DNA of 5,091 nucleotides from Actinomycetes bacterium (GTDB lineage Bacteria; Actinomycetota; Actinomycetes; Propionibacteriales; Propionibacteriaceae): positions 1-5,091 of the forward strand of contig JAJYQH010000049.1 of the NCBI GenBank assembly GCA_021794705.1. The letters are read 5' to 3'. The notes under the pieces were generated by a model. It made no database searches and had not been told where the DNA came from. It saw only the letters and a program-made list of their open reading frames with translations. A program made the translations under genes and the position numbers. Shown here in pieces: positions 1 through 4,918 of the stretch; positions within the stretch are counted from its first letter, which is position 1; each line of letters starts with the position of its first letter.

Positions 1-104
1 TCGACGACGCGGAGGCGGACGCGCGCGAGGAGGAACTGGTGCAGCGCCTGCTCTCGGCGTCCGCCCAGCAGGACCAGAGTCTCGAGGTGGGAGGAGGGAG
101 TTGA
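1..104 (+). CDS. gvpG: Probable gas vesicle protein GvpG, C-terminal end only (partial)
   Basis: This reading frame is open from the left edge (first complete codon at 3) to a TGA at 102-104 and encodes about 33 residues. The visible tail is strongly acidic (DDAEAD, then REEELVQRLL) and ends in a Gly-rich VGGGS. The EEELVQRLL stretch resembles the helical C-terminus of GvpG, a small accessory protein of roughly 80-100 residues that in many clusters sits directly after gvpF and is thought to aid shell assembly. The stop overlaps the start of gvpO as TGATG, so it belongs to the same operon. The identification rests on a short low-complexity helix plus gene order. The tail could instead belong to another acidic gas vesicle accessory protein. 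The N-terminal portion, which would settle it, lies outside the window. Confidence 0.5.
   Translation, partial: DDAEADAREEELVQRLLSASAQQDQSLEVGGGS
92..97 (+). promoter_or_regulatory. Shine-Dalgarno sequence for gvpO
   Basis: A perfect AGGAGG lies six bases before the ATG at 104, inside the last codons of the upstream gene. It supports the ATG at 104 rather than the in-frame TTG at 101, which would be too close to this site. Confidence 0.75.
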
Positions 105-367
105 TGGCTGAGAAGCTCACGGTGCGACGGGTCGGAGAACACGCCCTGGCCGAGGTCGCCGACCTCGTCGGATGCCCCGCCGAGGGTGTGACCGGCATCC
201 GGGGCACCGACGGCGGGTGGATCGCCACCATCGAAGTGCTCGAGGTCGGACGCGTCCCCGAGACGACCGACGTGCTCGCCAGCTACGAGGTGACCGTCGA
301 CCGGGACGGTGACGTCACCGAGTTCCACCGGGTGCGCCGCTACCTGCGGGGACAGGTCGACGACTGA
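104..367 (+). CDS. gvpO: Gas vesicle protein GvpO
   Basis: This encodes an 87-residue protein of the GvpO family, a small accessory protein found in gas vesicle clusters of actinobacteria and haloarchaea and required for, or supportive of, vesicle formation. The recognisable core is GGWIATIEVLEVGRVPETTD (residues 38-57), followed by DVLASYEV (57-64) and the C-terminal FHRVRRYLRGQ (74-84). These are the usual GvpO signatures: an aromatic-rich strand, the R(I/V)P.TTDVL segment and the basic RRY.RG end. The length is typical of short actinobacterial GvpO proteins. No signal peptide or membrane segment is seen, so it should be cytoplasmic. The start is set by the AGGAGG just upstream. The stop overlaps the gvpJ start as TGATG. 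In Streptomyces-type clusters gvpO usually precedes gvpA, whereas here it precedes gvpJ. Confidence 0.92.
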   Translation: MAEKLTVRRVGEHALAEVADLVGCPAEGVTGIRGTDGGWIATIEVLEVGRVPETTDVLASYEVTVDRDGDVTEFHRVRRYLRGQVDD

Positions 368-765
368 TGAGCGACAACACACCGGAGCAGTACCGCTCGG
401 GCTCGCCTCCGGCCCGGCGCGACGGCCCCACGTTCGTGGGGACCGGCCGCAAGGGGCAGGAGACCCTCGCCGACATCCTCGAGCGCGTGCTCGACAAGGG
501 CATCGTCATCGTCGGCGACATCCAGGTGCGCCTGCTCGACATCGAGTTGCTCACGATCAAGATCCGGCTCATGGTCGCCTCGGTCGAGCGAGCCAAGGAG
601 ATGGGCATCAACTGGTGGGAGGGGGACCCGTTCGTCAGTCACCAGGTCGACGACGGTCCCGACCGGGCGGAACTGCAGAACCGGGTCGGGGAACTCGAAC
701 AGCGGCTCGCCCGCATCGAGGGCCGGGAGACCGGCGAGGTGTCCCGGACGGAGCGGCGCGCATGA
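367..765 (+). CDS. gvpJ: Gas vesicle protein GvpJ (GvpA-family minor shell protein)
   Basis: This encodes a 132-residue protein of the GvpA/GvpJ/GvpM family. Residues 34-80 form the conserved shell fold: LADILERVLDKGIVIVGDI, then the beta-strand/turn segment QVRLLDIELLTIKIRLMVAS. The continuation EMGINWWEGDPF (78-89) is characteristic of GvpJ rather than of the main shell protein GvpA, which is about 70-80 residues long. A hydrophilic, probably disordered leader of about 30 residues precedes the fold. The C-terminal tail (about 99-120) alternates Leu/Val with charged residues (ELQNRVGELEQRLARIEG) and should form a short coiled coil. GvpJ is thought to act at vesicle nucleation or tips and to contact GvpL/GvpF-type proteins; this is family knowledge, not visible here. 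The ATG overlaps the gvpO stop, with a purine-rich GGGGACAGG upstream. The stop overlaps the next gene as ATGA. An alternative label in databases would be gvpA. Confidence 0.9.
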   Translation: MSDNTPEQYRSGSPPARRDGPTFVGTGRKGQETLADILERVLDKGIVIVGDIQVRLLDIELLTIKIRLMVASVERAKEMGINWWEGDPFVSHQVDDGPDRAELQNRVGELEQRLARIEGRETGEVSRTERRA

Positions 766-1550
766 CCGCCACCCCCCTCCAGCAGGTCGTCCATGCGTAC
801 GGCGTCGTGTCCGCGGAATTCCGCGGGTCCCTGCCGTCAGGGCTCGGCGACGCCCCTGTCGAGGTGTTCTCCCTCGCCGATCTCGGCGTCCTGGTGAGCC
901 GCCTGGACGCCGCCAGCTTCGGCGAGGCGGTGTGGCAGATGCACGGCACCGACCCCGGATGGGTGGAGCGGGTGGCCGGGCAGCACCACCGCGTACTGCA
1001 GGCCGCCGTCGAGCAGGGCGACGTGCTGCCGCTGCGGCTTCCCGGCATCTACGCCGACACGAACGCCGTCGGGTCGGTGCTCGCGGGACAGCTCGACGTG
1101 CTGCGGGGCGCGTTCGCGCGGGTGCGTGGGCGGGTGGAGCTGGGGGCGAAGGCGTTCGCGCTCGCGGAGCCCGAGCAGCCCGAGGCGGGACGACCGGCGA
1201 GCGGGCGCGACTACCTGCTGGGTCGGGCGGCTGCCGGTGCCCGCCGGGAACACGCGCGCGACCGGGCCAACGCGGCCGTGGTGGCCGCCCACGAGCGGAT
1301 GGCGGCGCTGGCGGCGTCCGCCGTCACCAATCCGCCCCAGGACGCCGCGCTGTCGGGACGCCGCGAGCCGATGCTGCTCAACGCCGCCTACCTCGTGCCA
1401 CGGGCGAGCCTCGACGATGTCGTCGAGCTGGTCGAGACGCTGGGGGCCGACCTGGCGGCTGACGGGGTGGCCCTGGAGGTCTCCGGGCCGTGGCCGCCGT
1501 ACAACTTCGTCGCCGAGGCCGACATCACCGCGGCGGGAGCCGACCTGTGA
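762..1550 (+). CDS. gvpL: GvpL/GvpF family gas vesicle protein (probably GvpL)
   Basis: This encodes a 262-residue protein, a normal length for the GvpL/GvpF family of gas vesicle assembly proteins. It opens with the family's N-terminal strand HAYGVV (11-16). A LVSRLDA segment (44-50) and WVERVAGQHHRVLQAAVEQGDVLPLR (67-92) follow. The last third has REPMLLNAAYLV (201-212), and the C-terminal signature GPWPPYNF lies at 242-249. The VSRLDA and HH segments recall Bacillus GvpL more than GvpF, hence the symbol, but L and F are homologous and the split is not certain. One oddity is that the usual VLPLRFGT motif reads VLPLRLPGIY here (88-97). The ATG start overlaps the gvpJ stop (ATGA) and has GGAG upstream. 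The frame stays open about 450 bases further upstream, but that stretch is arginine-rich shadow sequence over gvpJ. The protein is probably cytoplasmic and binds vesicle shell subunits during assembly. Confidence 0.9.
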   Translation: MTATPLQQVVHAYGVVSAEFRGSLPSGLGDAPVEVFSLADLGVLVSRLDAASFGEAVWQMHGTDPGWVERVAGQHHRVLQAAVEQGDVLPLRLPGIYADTNAVGSVLAGQLDVLRGAFARVRGRVELGAKAFALAEPEQPEAGRPASGRDYLLGRAAAGARREHARDRANAAVVAAHERMAALAASAVTNPPQDAALSGRREPMLLNAAYLVPRASLDDVVELVETLGADLAADGVALEVSGPWPPYNFVAEADITAAGADL

Positions 1551-1762
1551 GCATCGACTACGTCGGCAACCAGGACGACATCGCCCTGGTCGACCTCATC
1601 GACCGGCTCATCGACGGTGGCGTCGTCCTCACCGGCGACATCCTGTTGTCGATCGCCGACGTCGACCTCGTCTACCTGGGCGTGCGGCTCGTGCTGGCCC
1701 CCGCGCACAGGGTGCACGTGCCCTCGCTCGGGCTCGGCCCGCCATCGGGGAACGAGCCCTGA
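1547..1762 (+). CDS. gvpS: Gas vesicle protein GvpS (GvpA-family minor protein)
   Basis: This encodes a 71-residue protein starting at GTG 1547, which overlaps the gvpL stop as GTGA and has GGGAG about nine bases upstream. The sequence DDIALVDLIDRLIDGGVVLTG (10-30), then DILLSIADVDLVYLGVRLVL (31-50), is the GvpA-like fold. The IALVDLID and VDLVYLGVRL variants match GvpS, as in the Bacillus L-S-K gene order, rather than GvpA or GvpJ. The C-terminal 20 residues are Pro/Gly-rich and look disordered. GvpS is a minor, GvpA-related component whose precise role is unclear. Its position directly after gvpL agrees with the conserved L-S-K order, although here a second GvpL/F gene separates it from gvpK. 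An upstream ATG at 1490 in the same frame would add 19 arginine-rich residues that shadow gvpL; it is rejected. Confidence 0.88.
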   Translation: MSIDYVGNQDDIALVDLIDRLIDGGVVLTGDILLSIADVDLVYLGVRLVLAPAHRVHVPSLGLGPPSGNEP

Positions 1763-1763
1763 C

Positions 1764-2396
1764 GTGCTGCTCGTCTACGCCGTCGTCCCCTCGGCGGCCC
1801 ACCGCGATCCCGGCCGCCTCCCGCCAGGGTTGAGGCTGCTGGACGGCGGCGCGGTGGGCGTCGTGTACGAGGAGCTGCACGGGCCGCCCGGCACGAGCGC
1901 CGAGGACGTCGCGCGCTTCGGACAGGTGGTCCGTCGCCTCGCCGGGGACGCCGACGTCCTCCCCGTCCGCTACGGCACGATGACCGAGTCGCTCGAGGAG
2001 CTCGGTCGCCTGCTCGTCGCCCGGGGGGAGGAGTGGGAGGAGCGCCTGCGCCGGGTCGCCGGCTGCGTCGAACTGGTCGCGCACCTGCCGGCGTCCCCGC
2101 TCACCCCACCCGCGGACGCCGGCGGCTCCGGCACCGAGTACCTCATGACCCGGGTGCGCCGGGGCCGCCAGGTGGCATCCCTGGTGGAGGAGGTGTCGCT
2201 GGCCGTGGCGGACGTCGCCAGGGCGGTCCGGCCGCTGCCGGCCGCCGACGAGGTGCGGATCGCCTTCCTCGTGGAGGAGCACCGGGTCGACGGCCTCCTG
2301 CCCGCCCTGCAGGGATGGGTCGACAGGTCGGGACTCACCCCGGTGCGGGTGAGCGGCCCGTGGCCGCCGTTCAGTTTTGCGGAGGAGGAGTCGTGA
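1764..2396 (+). CDS. GvpL/GvpF family gas vesicle protein, second and shorter copy
   Basis: This encodes a 210-residue protein starting at GTG 1764, one base after the gvpS stop. No strong ribosome site is visible, so translation probably depends on coupling to gvpS. The family pattern is clear: an N-terminal strand LLVYAVVPS (2-10), the near-canonical motif DVLPVRYGTM (64-73), a helical middle with WEERLRRVAGCVELVAH (91-107), GTEYLMTRVRRGR (123-135), and the C-terminal signature GPWPPFSF (198-205). It is about 50 residues shorter than its neighbour gvpL and has EVRIAFLVEE (163-172) where gvpL has MLLNAAYLVPR. The in-frame sequence upstream to 1617 lies over gvpS and is not coding. Whether it is orthologous to GvpF, GvpL or a separate actinobacterial subtype cannot be settled by eye, so no symbol is given. 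Its role is inferred to be vesicle assembly through contact with GvpA-like subunits. Confidence 0.88.
   Translation: MLLVYAVVPSAAHRDPGRLPPGLRLLDGGAVGVVYEELHGPPGTSAEDVARFGQVVRRLAGDADVLPVRYGTMTESLEELGRLLVARGEEWEERLRRVAGCVELVAHLPASPLTPPADAGGSGTEYLMTRVRRGRQVASLVEEVSLAVADVARAVRPLPAADEVRIAFLVEEHRVDGLLPALQGWVDRSGLTPVRVSGPWPPFSFAEEES
2383..2390 (+). promoter_or_regulatory. Shine-Dalgarno region for gvpK
   Basis: A purine run (GGAGGAGGAG, about 2381-2390) ends two bases before the GTG at 2393. An AGGAGG-type match at appropriate spacing lies inside it, making this the strongest ribosome site among the internal gvp genes. It decides the GTG start. Confidence 0.6.
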
Positions 2397-2728
2397 GCGA
2401 GTGCCGTGACAACGACATGTGGCCCCTGAGCGAGGGAGGCCACCACGTCGACGCGCCCGGGCTGTCGCGGCGGGTCGCGGCCGACCCCGAGGATGTCGAG
2501 AAGGGCCTGGCCCAACTGGTGCTCACGATCATCGAGCTGCTGCGCCAGCTCATGGAGAAGCAGGCGATCCGCCGGGTCGAGGCGGGCGGCCTGTCCGACG
2601 ACGACATCGAGCGGCTCGGCACGACGCTCATGCTGCTGGACGCCCGCATGCAGGAGCTGCGCGACCACTTCGGCCTCACGGCGGACGACCTCAACCTCGA
2701 CCTCGGTCCCCTCGGCCGGCTGCTGTAG
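2393..2728 (+). CDS. gvpK: Gas vesicle protein GvpK
   Basis: This encodes a 111-residue protein of the GvpK family, an accessory protein conserved in nearly all gas vesicle clusters and usually last or near last in this block. The core is VEKGLAQLVLTIIELLRQL (35-53), MEKQAIRRVEAGGL (54-67), DDDIERLGTTLMLLDARMQEL (69-89) and the C-terminal DLNLDLGPLGRLL (99-111). All are hallmark GvpK segments, predicted as long amphipathic helices. A hydrophilic N-terminal leader of about 25 residues precedes them. The GTG start overlaps the previous stop as GTGA and is preceded by a strong GGAGGAGGAG. Upstream in-frame codons are shadow sequence. It appears to be the last gvp gene of the operon, because its stop codon sits inside a stable hairpin and the next gene is 143 bases away. 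Its biochemical role is not well established. Confidence 0.93.
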   Translation: MSECRDNDMWPLSEGGHHVDAPGLSRRVAADPEDVEKGLAQLVLTIIELLRQLMEKQAIRRVEAGGLSDDDIERLGTTLMLLDARMQELRDHFGLTADDLNLDLGPLGRLL

Positions 2729-2734
2729 CCGGCC
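2714..2734 (+). terminator. GC-rich stem-loop spanning the gvpK stop codon
   Basis: Perfect 8-base arms at 2714-2721 (GGCCGGCT) and 2727-2734 (AGCCGGCC) flank a 5-base loop. The UAG stop of gvpK (2726-2728) straddles the loop and right arm. There is no T-run after it, as is common for high-GC actinobacterial terminators. It may act with the larger stem-loop just downstream to end the gvp transcript or protect its 3' end. The pairing is seen directly; the role is inferred. Confidence 0.5.
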
Positions 2735-2748
2735 ACGCCGCCAACCTT

Positions 2749-2784
2749 TCGACGTTGACCACCGACTTCGGTGGTCAACGTCGA
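2749..2784. terminator. Long perfect inverted repeat (17-bp arms) after gvpK
   Basis: Arms at 2749-2765 and 2768-2784 are exact reverse complements with only 2 bases between them; as RNA the realistic form is a 16-bp stem with an ACTT loop. It is less GC-rich than its surroundings and lies 21 bases after the gvpK stop and 88 bases before the methyltransferase start. The simplest reading is a factor-independent terminator without a U-tract that works in either direction. Because the DNA itself is almost a perfect palindrome, it could instead be an operator for a dimeric regulator or a dispersed palindromic repeat. Confidence 0.6.
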
Positions 2785-2871
2785 CCTGTTGAGGGCGAGG
2801 CACCACCCCGCCCGGTCGGGCCGCCGCACGGGGCCGTTGTCGACCCGGGGACGGCGGGGGCATCATGAGCC
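2785..2871 (+). promoter_or_regulatory. Upstream region of the methyltransferase gene, no clear promoter
   Basis: This short gene-free stretch should carry the methyltransferase promoter if the stem-loops before it end the gvp transcript. I see no convincing -10/-35 pair. GGGGACGG and GGGGG runs lie about 10-25 bases before the ATG, and the latter could serve as a weak ribosome site. Confidence 0.25.
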
Positions 2872-3705
2872 ATGACGGACAGCCACCCCGGCCGCGTCCG
2901 GGTCGCGGCACTCTTCGACGACCTCGCCCCGCGCTACGACCAGGGCCCCGTGCCGTGGTTCCGGCCGATCGCCGCCCGGCTCGTCGACCTGCTCGACCCC
3001 CAGCCGGGCGACCGGGCGCTCGACGTGGGGGCCGGGCGTGGCGCCGCCACCTTCCCGCTGGCCGAAGCGGTGGGCGCCACCGGTCGGGTGGTCGCCGTCG
3101 ACCTCTCGCCCCGCATGTGCGACCTGCTCCGCACCTCCGTGGCGGACGCGGGCGCGGCGCAGGTCGAGGTGGTTGTCGGTGAGGCTCGACCAGGCACACT
3201 TGGCGCGTCCCAGTTCGACGTGGTCGCGGCGTCCCTCGTGCTCTTCTTCGATCCCGAGCCGGCGGCGACCCTGTCCGACTGGATGCGGCTGCTGCGCCCC
3301 GGCGGCCGGATCGGGCTCACGACGTTCGGCCCGGTCGACGACGCGTGGACCGCCGCCGAACGGCGGGTGCTCGCGCACGCCCCCGCCGACATGCTGGACG
3401 TCCGGACCTCGGGCACCCGCGGGGTGTTCGGCAGCCCGAGCGCGATGGCCGGCCTGCTCGAGCAGTGCGGGGCGATCGAGGTGGGCAGTCACGACGAGCC
3501 GCTCGAGGTGACACTGCCGGACGCCGGCGCGTGGCGGGCGTGGACGATGACGCTCGGGATGCGCCAGATCTGGGAGTCCATTCCCCCACCCCGTCGCGAG
3601 GAGGTCTTCGTCGCCGCCGCGACCGAGCTCGAGGGGGCCCGAGGCGCCGACGGGCGGCTGCACCTCACCCAGCAGGTGCGGTACACGGTCGGGCGCGCCC
3701 CCTGA
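2872..3705 (+). CDS. Class I SAM-dependent methyltransferase
   Basis: This encodes a 277-residue protein with a Rossmann-type methyltransferase fold of the UbiE/Methyltransf_11-like kind. The lead-in helix FDDLAPRYDQ (15-24) is typical of this group. Motif I, the SAM-binding glycine loop, is ALDVGAGRGAAT (49-60). The acidic residue after strand 2 is Asp77 in VVAVDLS. The strand-4 motif is FDVVAASLVLFF (115-126), and LLRPGGRIGLTTF (140-152) is the post-motif strand. The C-terminal 100 residues, including WTAAERR and a Trp-rich helix near 221-235, probably form the substrate-binding cap. The substrate cannot be predicted; small molecules are more usual for this group than proteins or DNA. No signal peptide is seen, so it is cytoplasmic. 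The ATG at 2872 is chosen because the family-like N-terminus begins there. Another ATG at 2865 is out of frame. It follows the gvp operon on the same strand, separated by two stem-loops, so a functional tie is only possible. Confidence 0.88.
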   Translation: MTDSHPGRVRVAALFDDLAPRYDQGPVPWFRPIAARLVDLLDPQPGDRALDVGAGRGAATFPLAEAVGATGRVVAVDLSPRMCDLLRTSVADAGAAQVEVVVGEARPGTLGASQFDVVAASLVLFFDPEPAATLSDWMRLLRPGGRIGLTTFGPVDDAWTAAERRVLAHAPADMLDVRTSGTRGVFGSPSAMAGLLEQCGAIEVGSHDEPLEVTLPDAGAWRAWTMTLGMRQIWESIPPPRREEVFVAAATELEGARGADGRLHLTQQVRYTVGRAP

Positions 3706-3720
3706 ACGGCGTCGTCGCTG

Positions 3721-3738
3721 GGAACGACCCGGCGTTCC
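3721..3738. terminator. Small stem-loop between convergent genes
   Basis: Arms GGAACG (3721-3726) and CGTTCC (3733-3738) pair perfectly around a 6-base loop within the 45-base gap between the convergent stops of the methyltransferase and phosphatase genes. The position suits a bidirectional terminator. The stem is short and no T-run follows, so support is modest. Confidence 0.4.
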
Positions 3739-3750
3739 GACGGCCGGTCC

Positions 3751-4890
3751 TCAGTGGGCGGCGCCGGCCTGGAGGACGGTCGCGATCCGCTCGAGCTGGT
3801 CGGCGTCCACCGGGGACGGGTTGGGGCCGTCGGCGAGGGATGCGGAACCGGGGTGTTCGGGTGCGAACTCCGGGCACGTGCGCAGCTCGGCGGCGCTCAC
3901 CAGCACCTGCGGCGCGACGAACGCGAGCTCGGCGTCCACGGCCGACGAGACCTCCTCGCTGCTCGTCGAGTGAGCCCGGTGCAGCGGCTGGGAGTCGGCC
4001 AGCCGGGTCTCGTTGACCATCGCGTAGCCGAACAGGCCGGCGGCCTCGTCCGGGCCGGTCTGCCACAGGAGGAACAGGTCGTCGGGGCGGATGTCGTCGT
4101 CGTGCCGACCGACCGGCAGGATCCAGGAGTCGACGCCCGCCCGGTAGTCGGCGAGGCAACTGGCCGCCCGGTCGGCGCTCATCCGGAACAGCCAGCAGGC
4201 CATCGCCCCCGGCTCGGTGCGCATCACGCCGGCGACCAGCCGCAGGTTCCGTGCCGCCAGCCGCACCGACTCGTCCTGCCGGATCGAGCGGATGACCTGC
4301 TCAGGGTCGATGCCCTGCTCGTCGCGCCACCGGGCGAGGGCGTCGAGGTCGTCGCGGCCGGGAACCTCGGCCGTGCCGGTTCGGCGGTGGTGCCAGGCGA
4401 GGGCGTCGTCGGCGTAGTCGATGACGGCCCACGGCCAGGCCGTGCGGATCGCGTCCAGCGAGTCCCGGACGCCGCGACCCGTGTGCAGCAGGTAGGCGAA
4501 CACGAGCGAAGGGCTGCGGTTGACGCCCATGTGGCAGTGGACGAGCGCCTTCGTCCCCGGGCGGGCGAGGGCGTCGTCCAGCCAGCTCGTGGCCTCGTCG
4601 AACCAGCTGTCGGGCAGGGTGTCGCCGTTGTCGTCGACGCCGAGGTGCAGGTAGGCGACGCCCGGTGCCCGCCGGGCGACGTAGTCCTCGTCCGACCACT
4701 CGAGCCGGGTGTCGAGGATGTGCGTGACGCCGCGGTCGACGAGTTCGGCGAGCTGGGCGCGGGCCAGGTCGGGGTCGATCGAGTCGAGGTCGCCGCCGAC
4801 GAGCAGCCGGTCGGTGACGAACGCGGCCCGGGCCCTGGCGAATGGGGCCTGGCCCTCCAGCCGCGCCTGGCCCTGCGGGGATGTCGTCAC
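3751..4890 (-). CDS. Dual-specificity phosphatase domain fused to a C-terminal EVE/PUA-like domain
   Basis: This encodes a 379-residue protein. Residues about 22-170 form a DSP-type cysteine phosphatase domain. The signature LVHCHMGVNRSPS (116-128) gives the HCX5R(S/T) loop with nucleophile Cys119 and phosphate-binding Arg125. Asp87 in HLGVDDNGD is placed exactly 32 residues before the cysteine, the same spacing as the general acid in human VHR, and FAYLL and VIDYADDALAW continue the fold. It should hydrolyse phosphate esters on protein Ser/Thr/Tyr or a small molecule, in the cytoplasm. After a charged helical linker, residues about 230-379 (ACWLFRMS, DSWILPVGRHDDDIRPDDLFLLWQTG, GLFGYAMV, then VLVSAAELRTCPEF and VDADQLERI) follow the layout of EVE domains, PUA-like folds that bind modified bases or RNA. 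The EVE call is less certain. The start is GTG 4890, set by a perfect AGGAGG; GTG 4914 upstream is less likely. The gene follows a partial gene by 28 bases. Confidence 0.85.
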   Translation of the reverse strand: MTTSPQGQARLEGQAPFARARAAFVTDRLLVGGDLDSIDPDLARAQLAELVDRGVTHILDTRLEWSDEDYVARRAPGVAYLHLGVDDNGDTLPDSWFDEATSWLDDALARPGTKALVHCHMGVNRSPSLVFAYLLHTGRGVRDSLDAIRTAWPWAVIDYADDALAWHHRRTGTAEVPGRDDLDALARWRDEQGIDPEQVIRSIRQDESVRLAARNLRLVAGVMRTEPGAMACWLFRMSADRAASCLADYRAGVDSWILPVGRHDDDIRPDDLFLLWQTGPDEAAGLFGYAMVNETRLADSQPLHRAHSTSSEEVSSAVDAELAFVAPQVLVSAAELRTCPEFAPEHPGSASLADGPNPSPVDADQLERIATVLQAGAAH

Positions 4891-4895
4891 TGCTG

Positions 4896-4901
4896 CCTCC
4901 T
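4896..4901 (-). promoter_or_regulatory. Shine-Dalgarno sequence deciding the phosphatase start
   Basis: A perfect AGGAGG on the minus strand sits five bases before the GTG at 4890. The longer in-frame start at 4914 would place this site inside the coding region, so 4890 is preferred. Confidence 0.75.
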
Positions 4902-4918
4902 GTGCCCCTGGCACCGTC

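Noticed and set aside
309..761. Upstream in-frame extension of gvpL
   Set aside because: These codons overlap gvpO and gvpJ and give Arg/Gly/Pro-rich sequence; the family N-terminus begins at the ATG at 762.
1629..2282. Minus-strand open frame of 217 codons opposite gvpS and the second GvpL/F gene
   Set aside because: The sense strand has clear gas vesicle family motifs; this frame shows no recognisable domain and has shadow composition.
2749..2784. Inverted repeat as an insertion sequence end, CRISPR unit or attachment site
   Set aside because: There is a single copy with almost no spacer, no transposase, integrase or cas gene, no direct repeats and no repeated spacing in the window.
2865..3182. 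Small frame starting at the ATG at 2865, seven bases before the methyltransferase start
   Set aside because: It is out of frame, Arg/Pro/Gly-rich and lies over the SAM-binding region of a clear methyltransferase.
1970..3199. Minus-strand open frame of 409 codons
   Set aside because: It runs opposite the second GvpL/F gene, gvpK and the methyltransferase and is Arg/Pro/Ala-rich, the usual antisense shadow in very GC-rich coding DNA.
3345..4016. Plus-strand frame crossing the methyltransferase stop into the phosphatase gene
   Set aside because: It is dominated by Arg, Gly and Pro and overlaps two well-supported genes in other frames.
4891..4914. Longer start (GTG 4914) for the phosphatase gene
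   Set aside because: It would put the perfect AGGAGG inside the coding sequence and add eight residues without support; the GTG at 4890 has ideal spacing.
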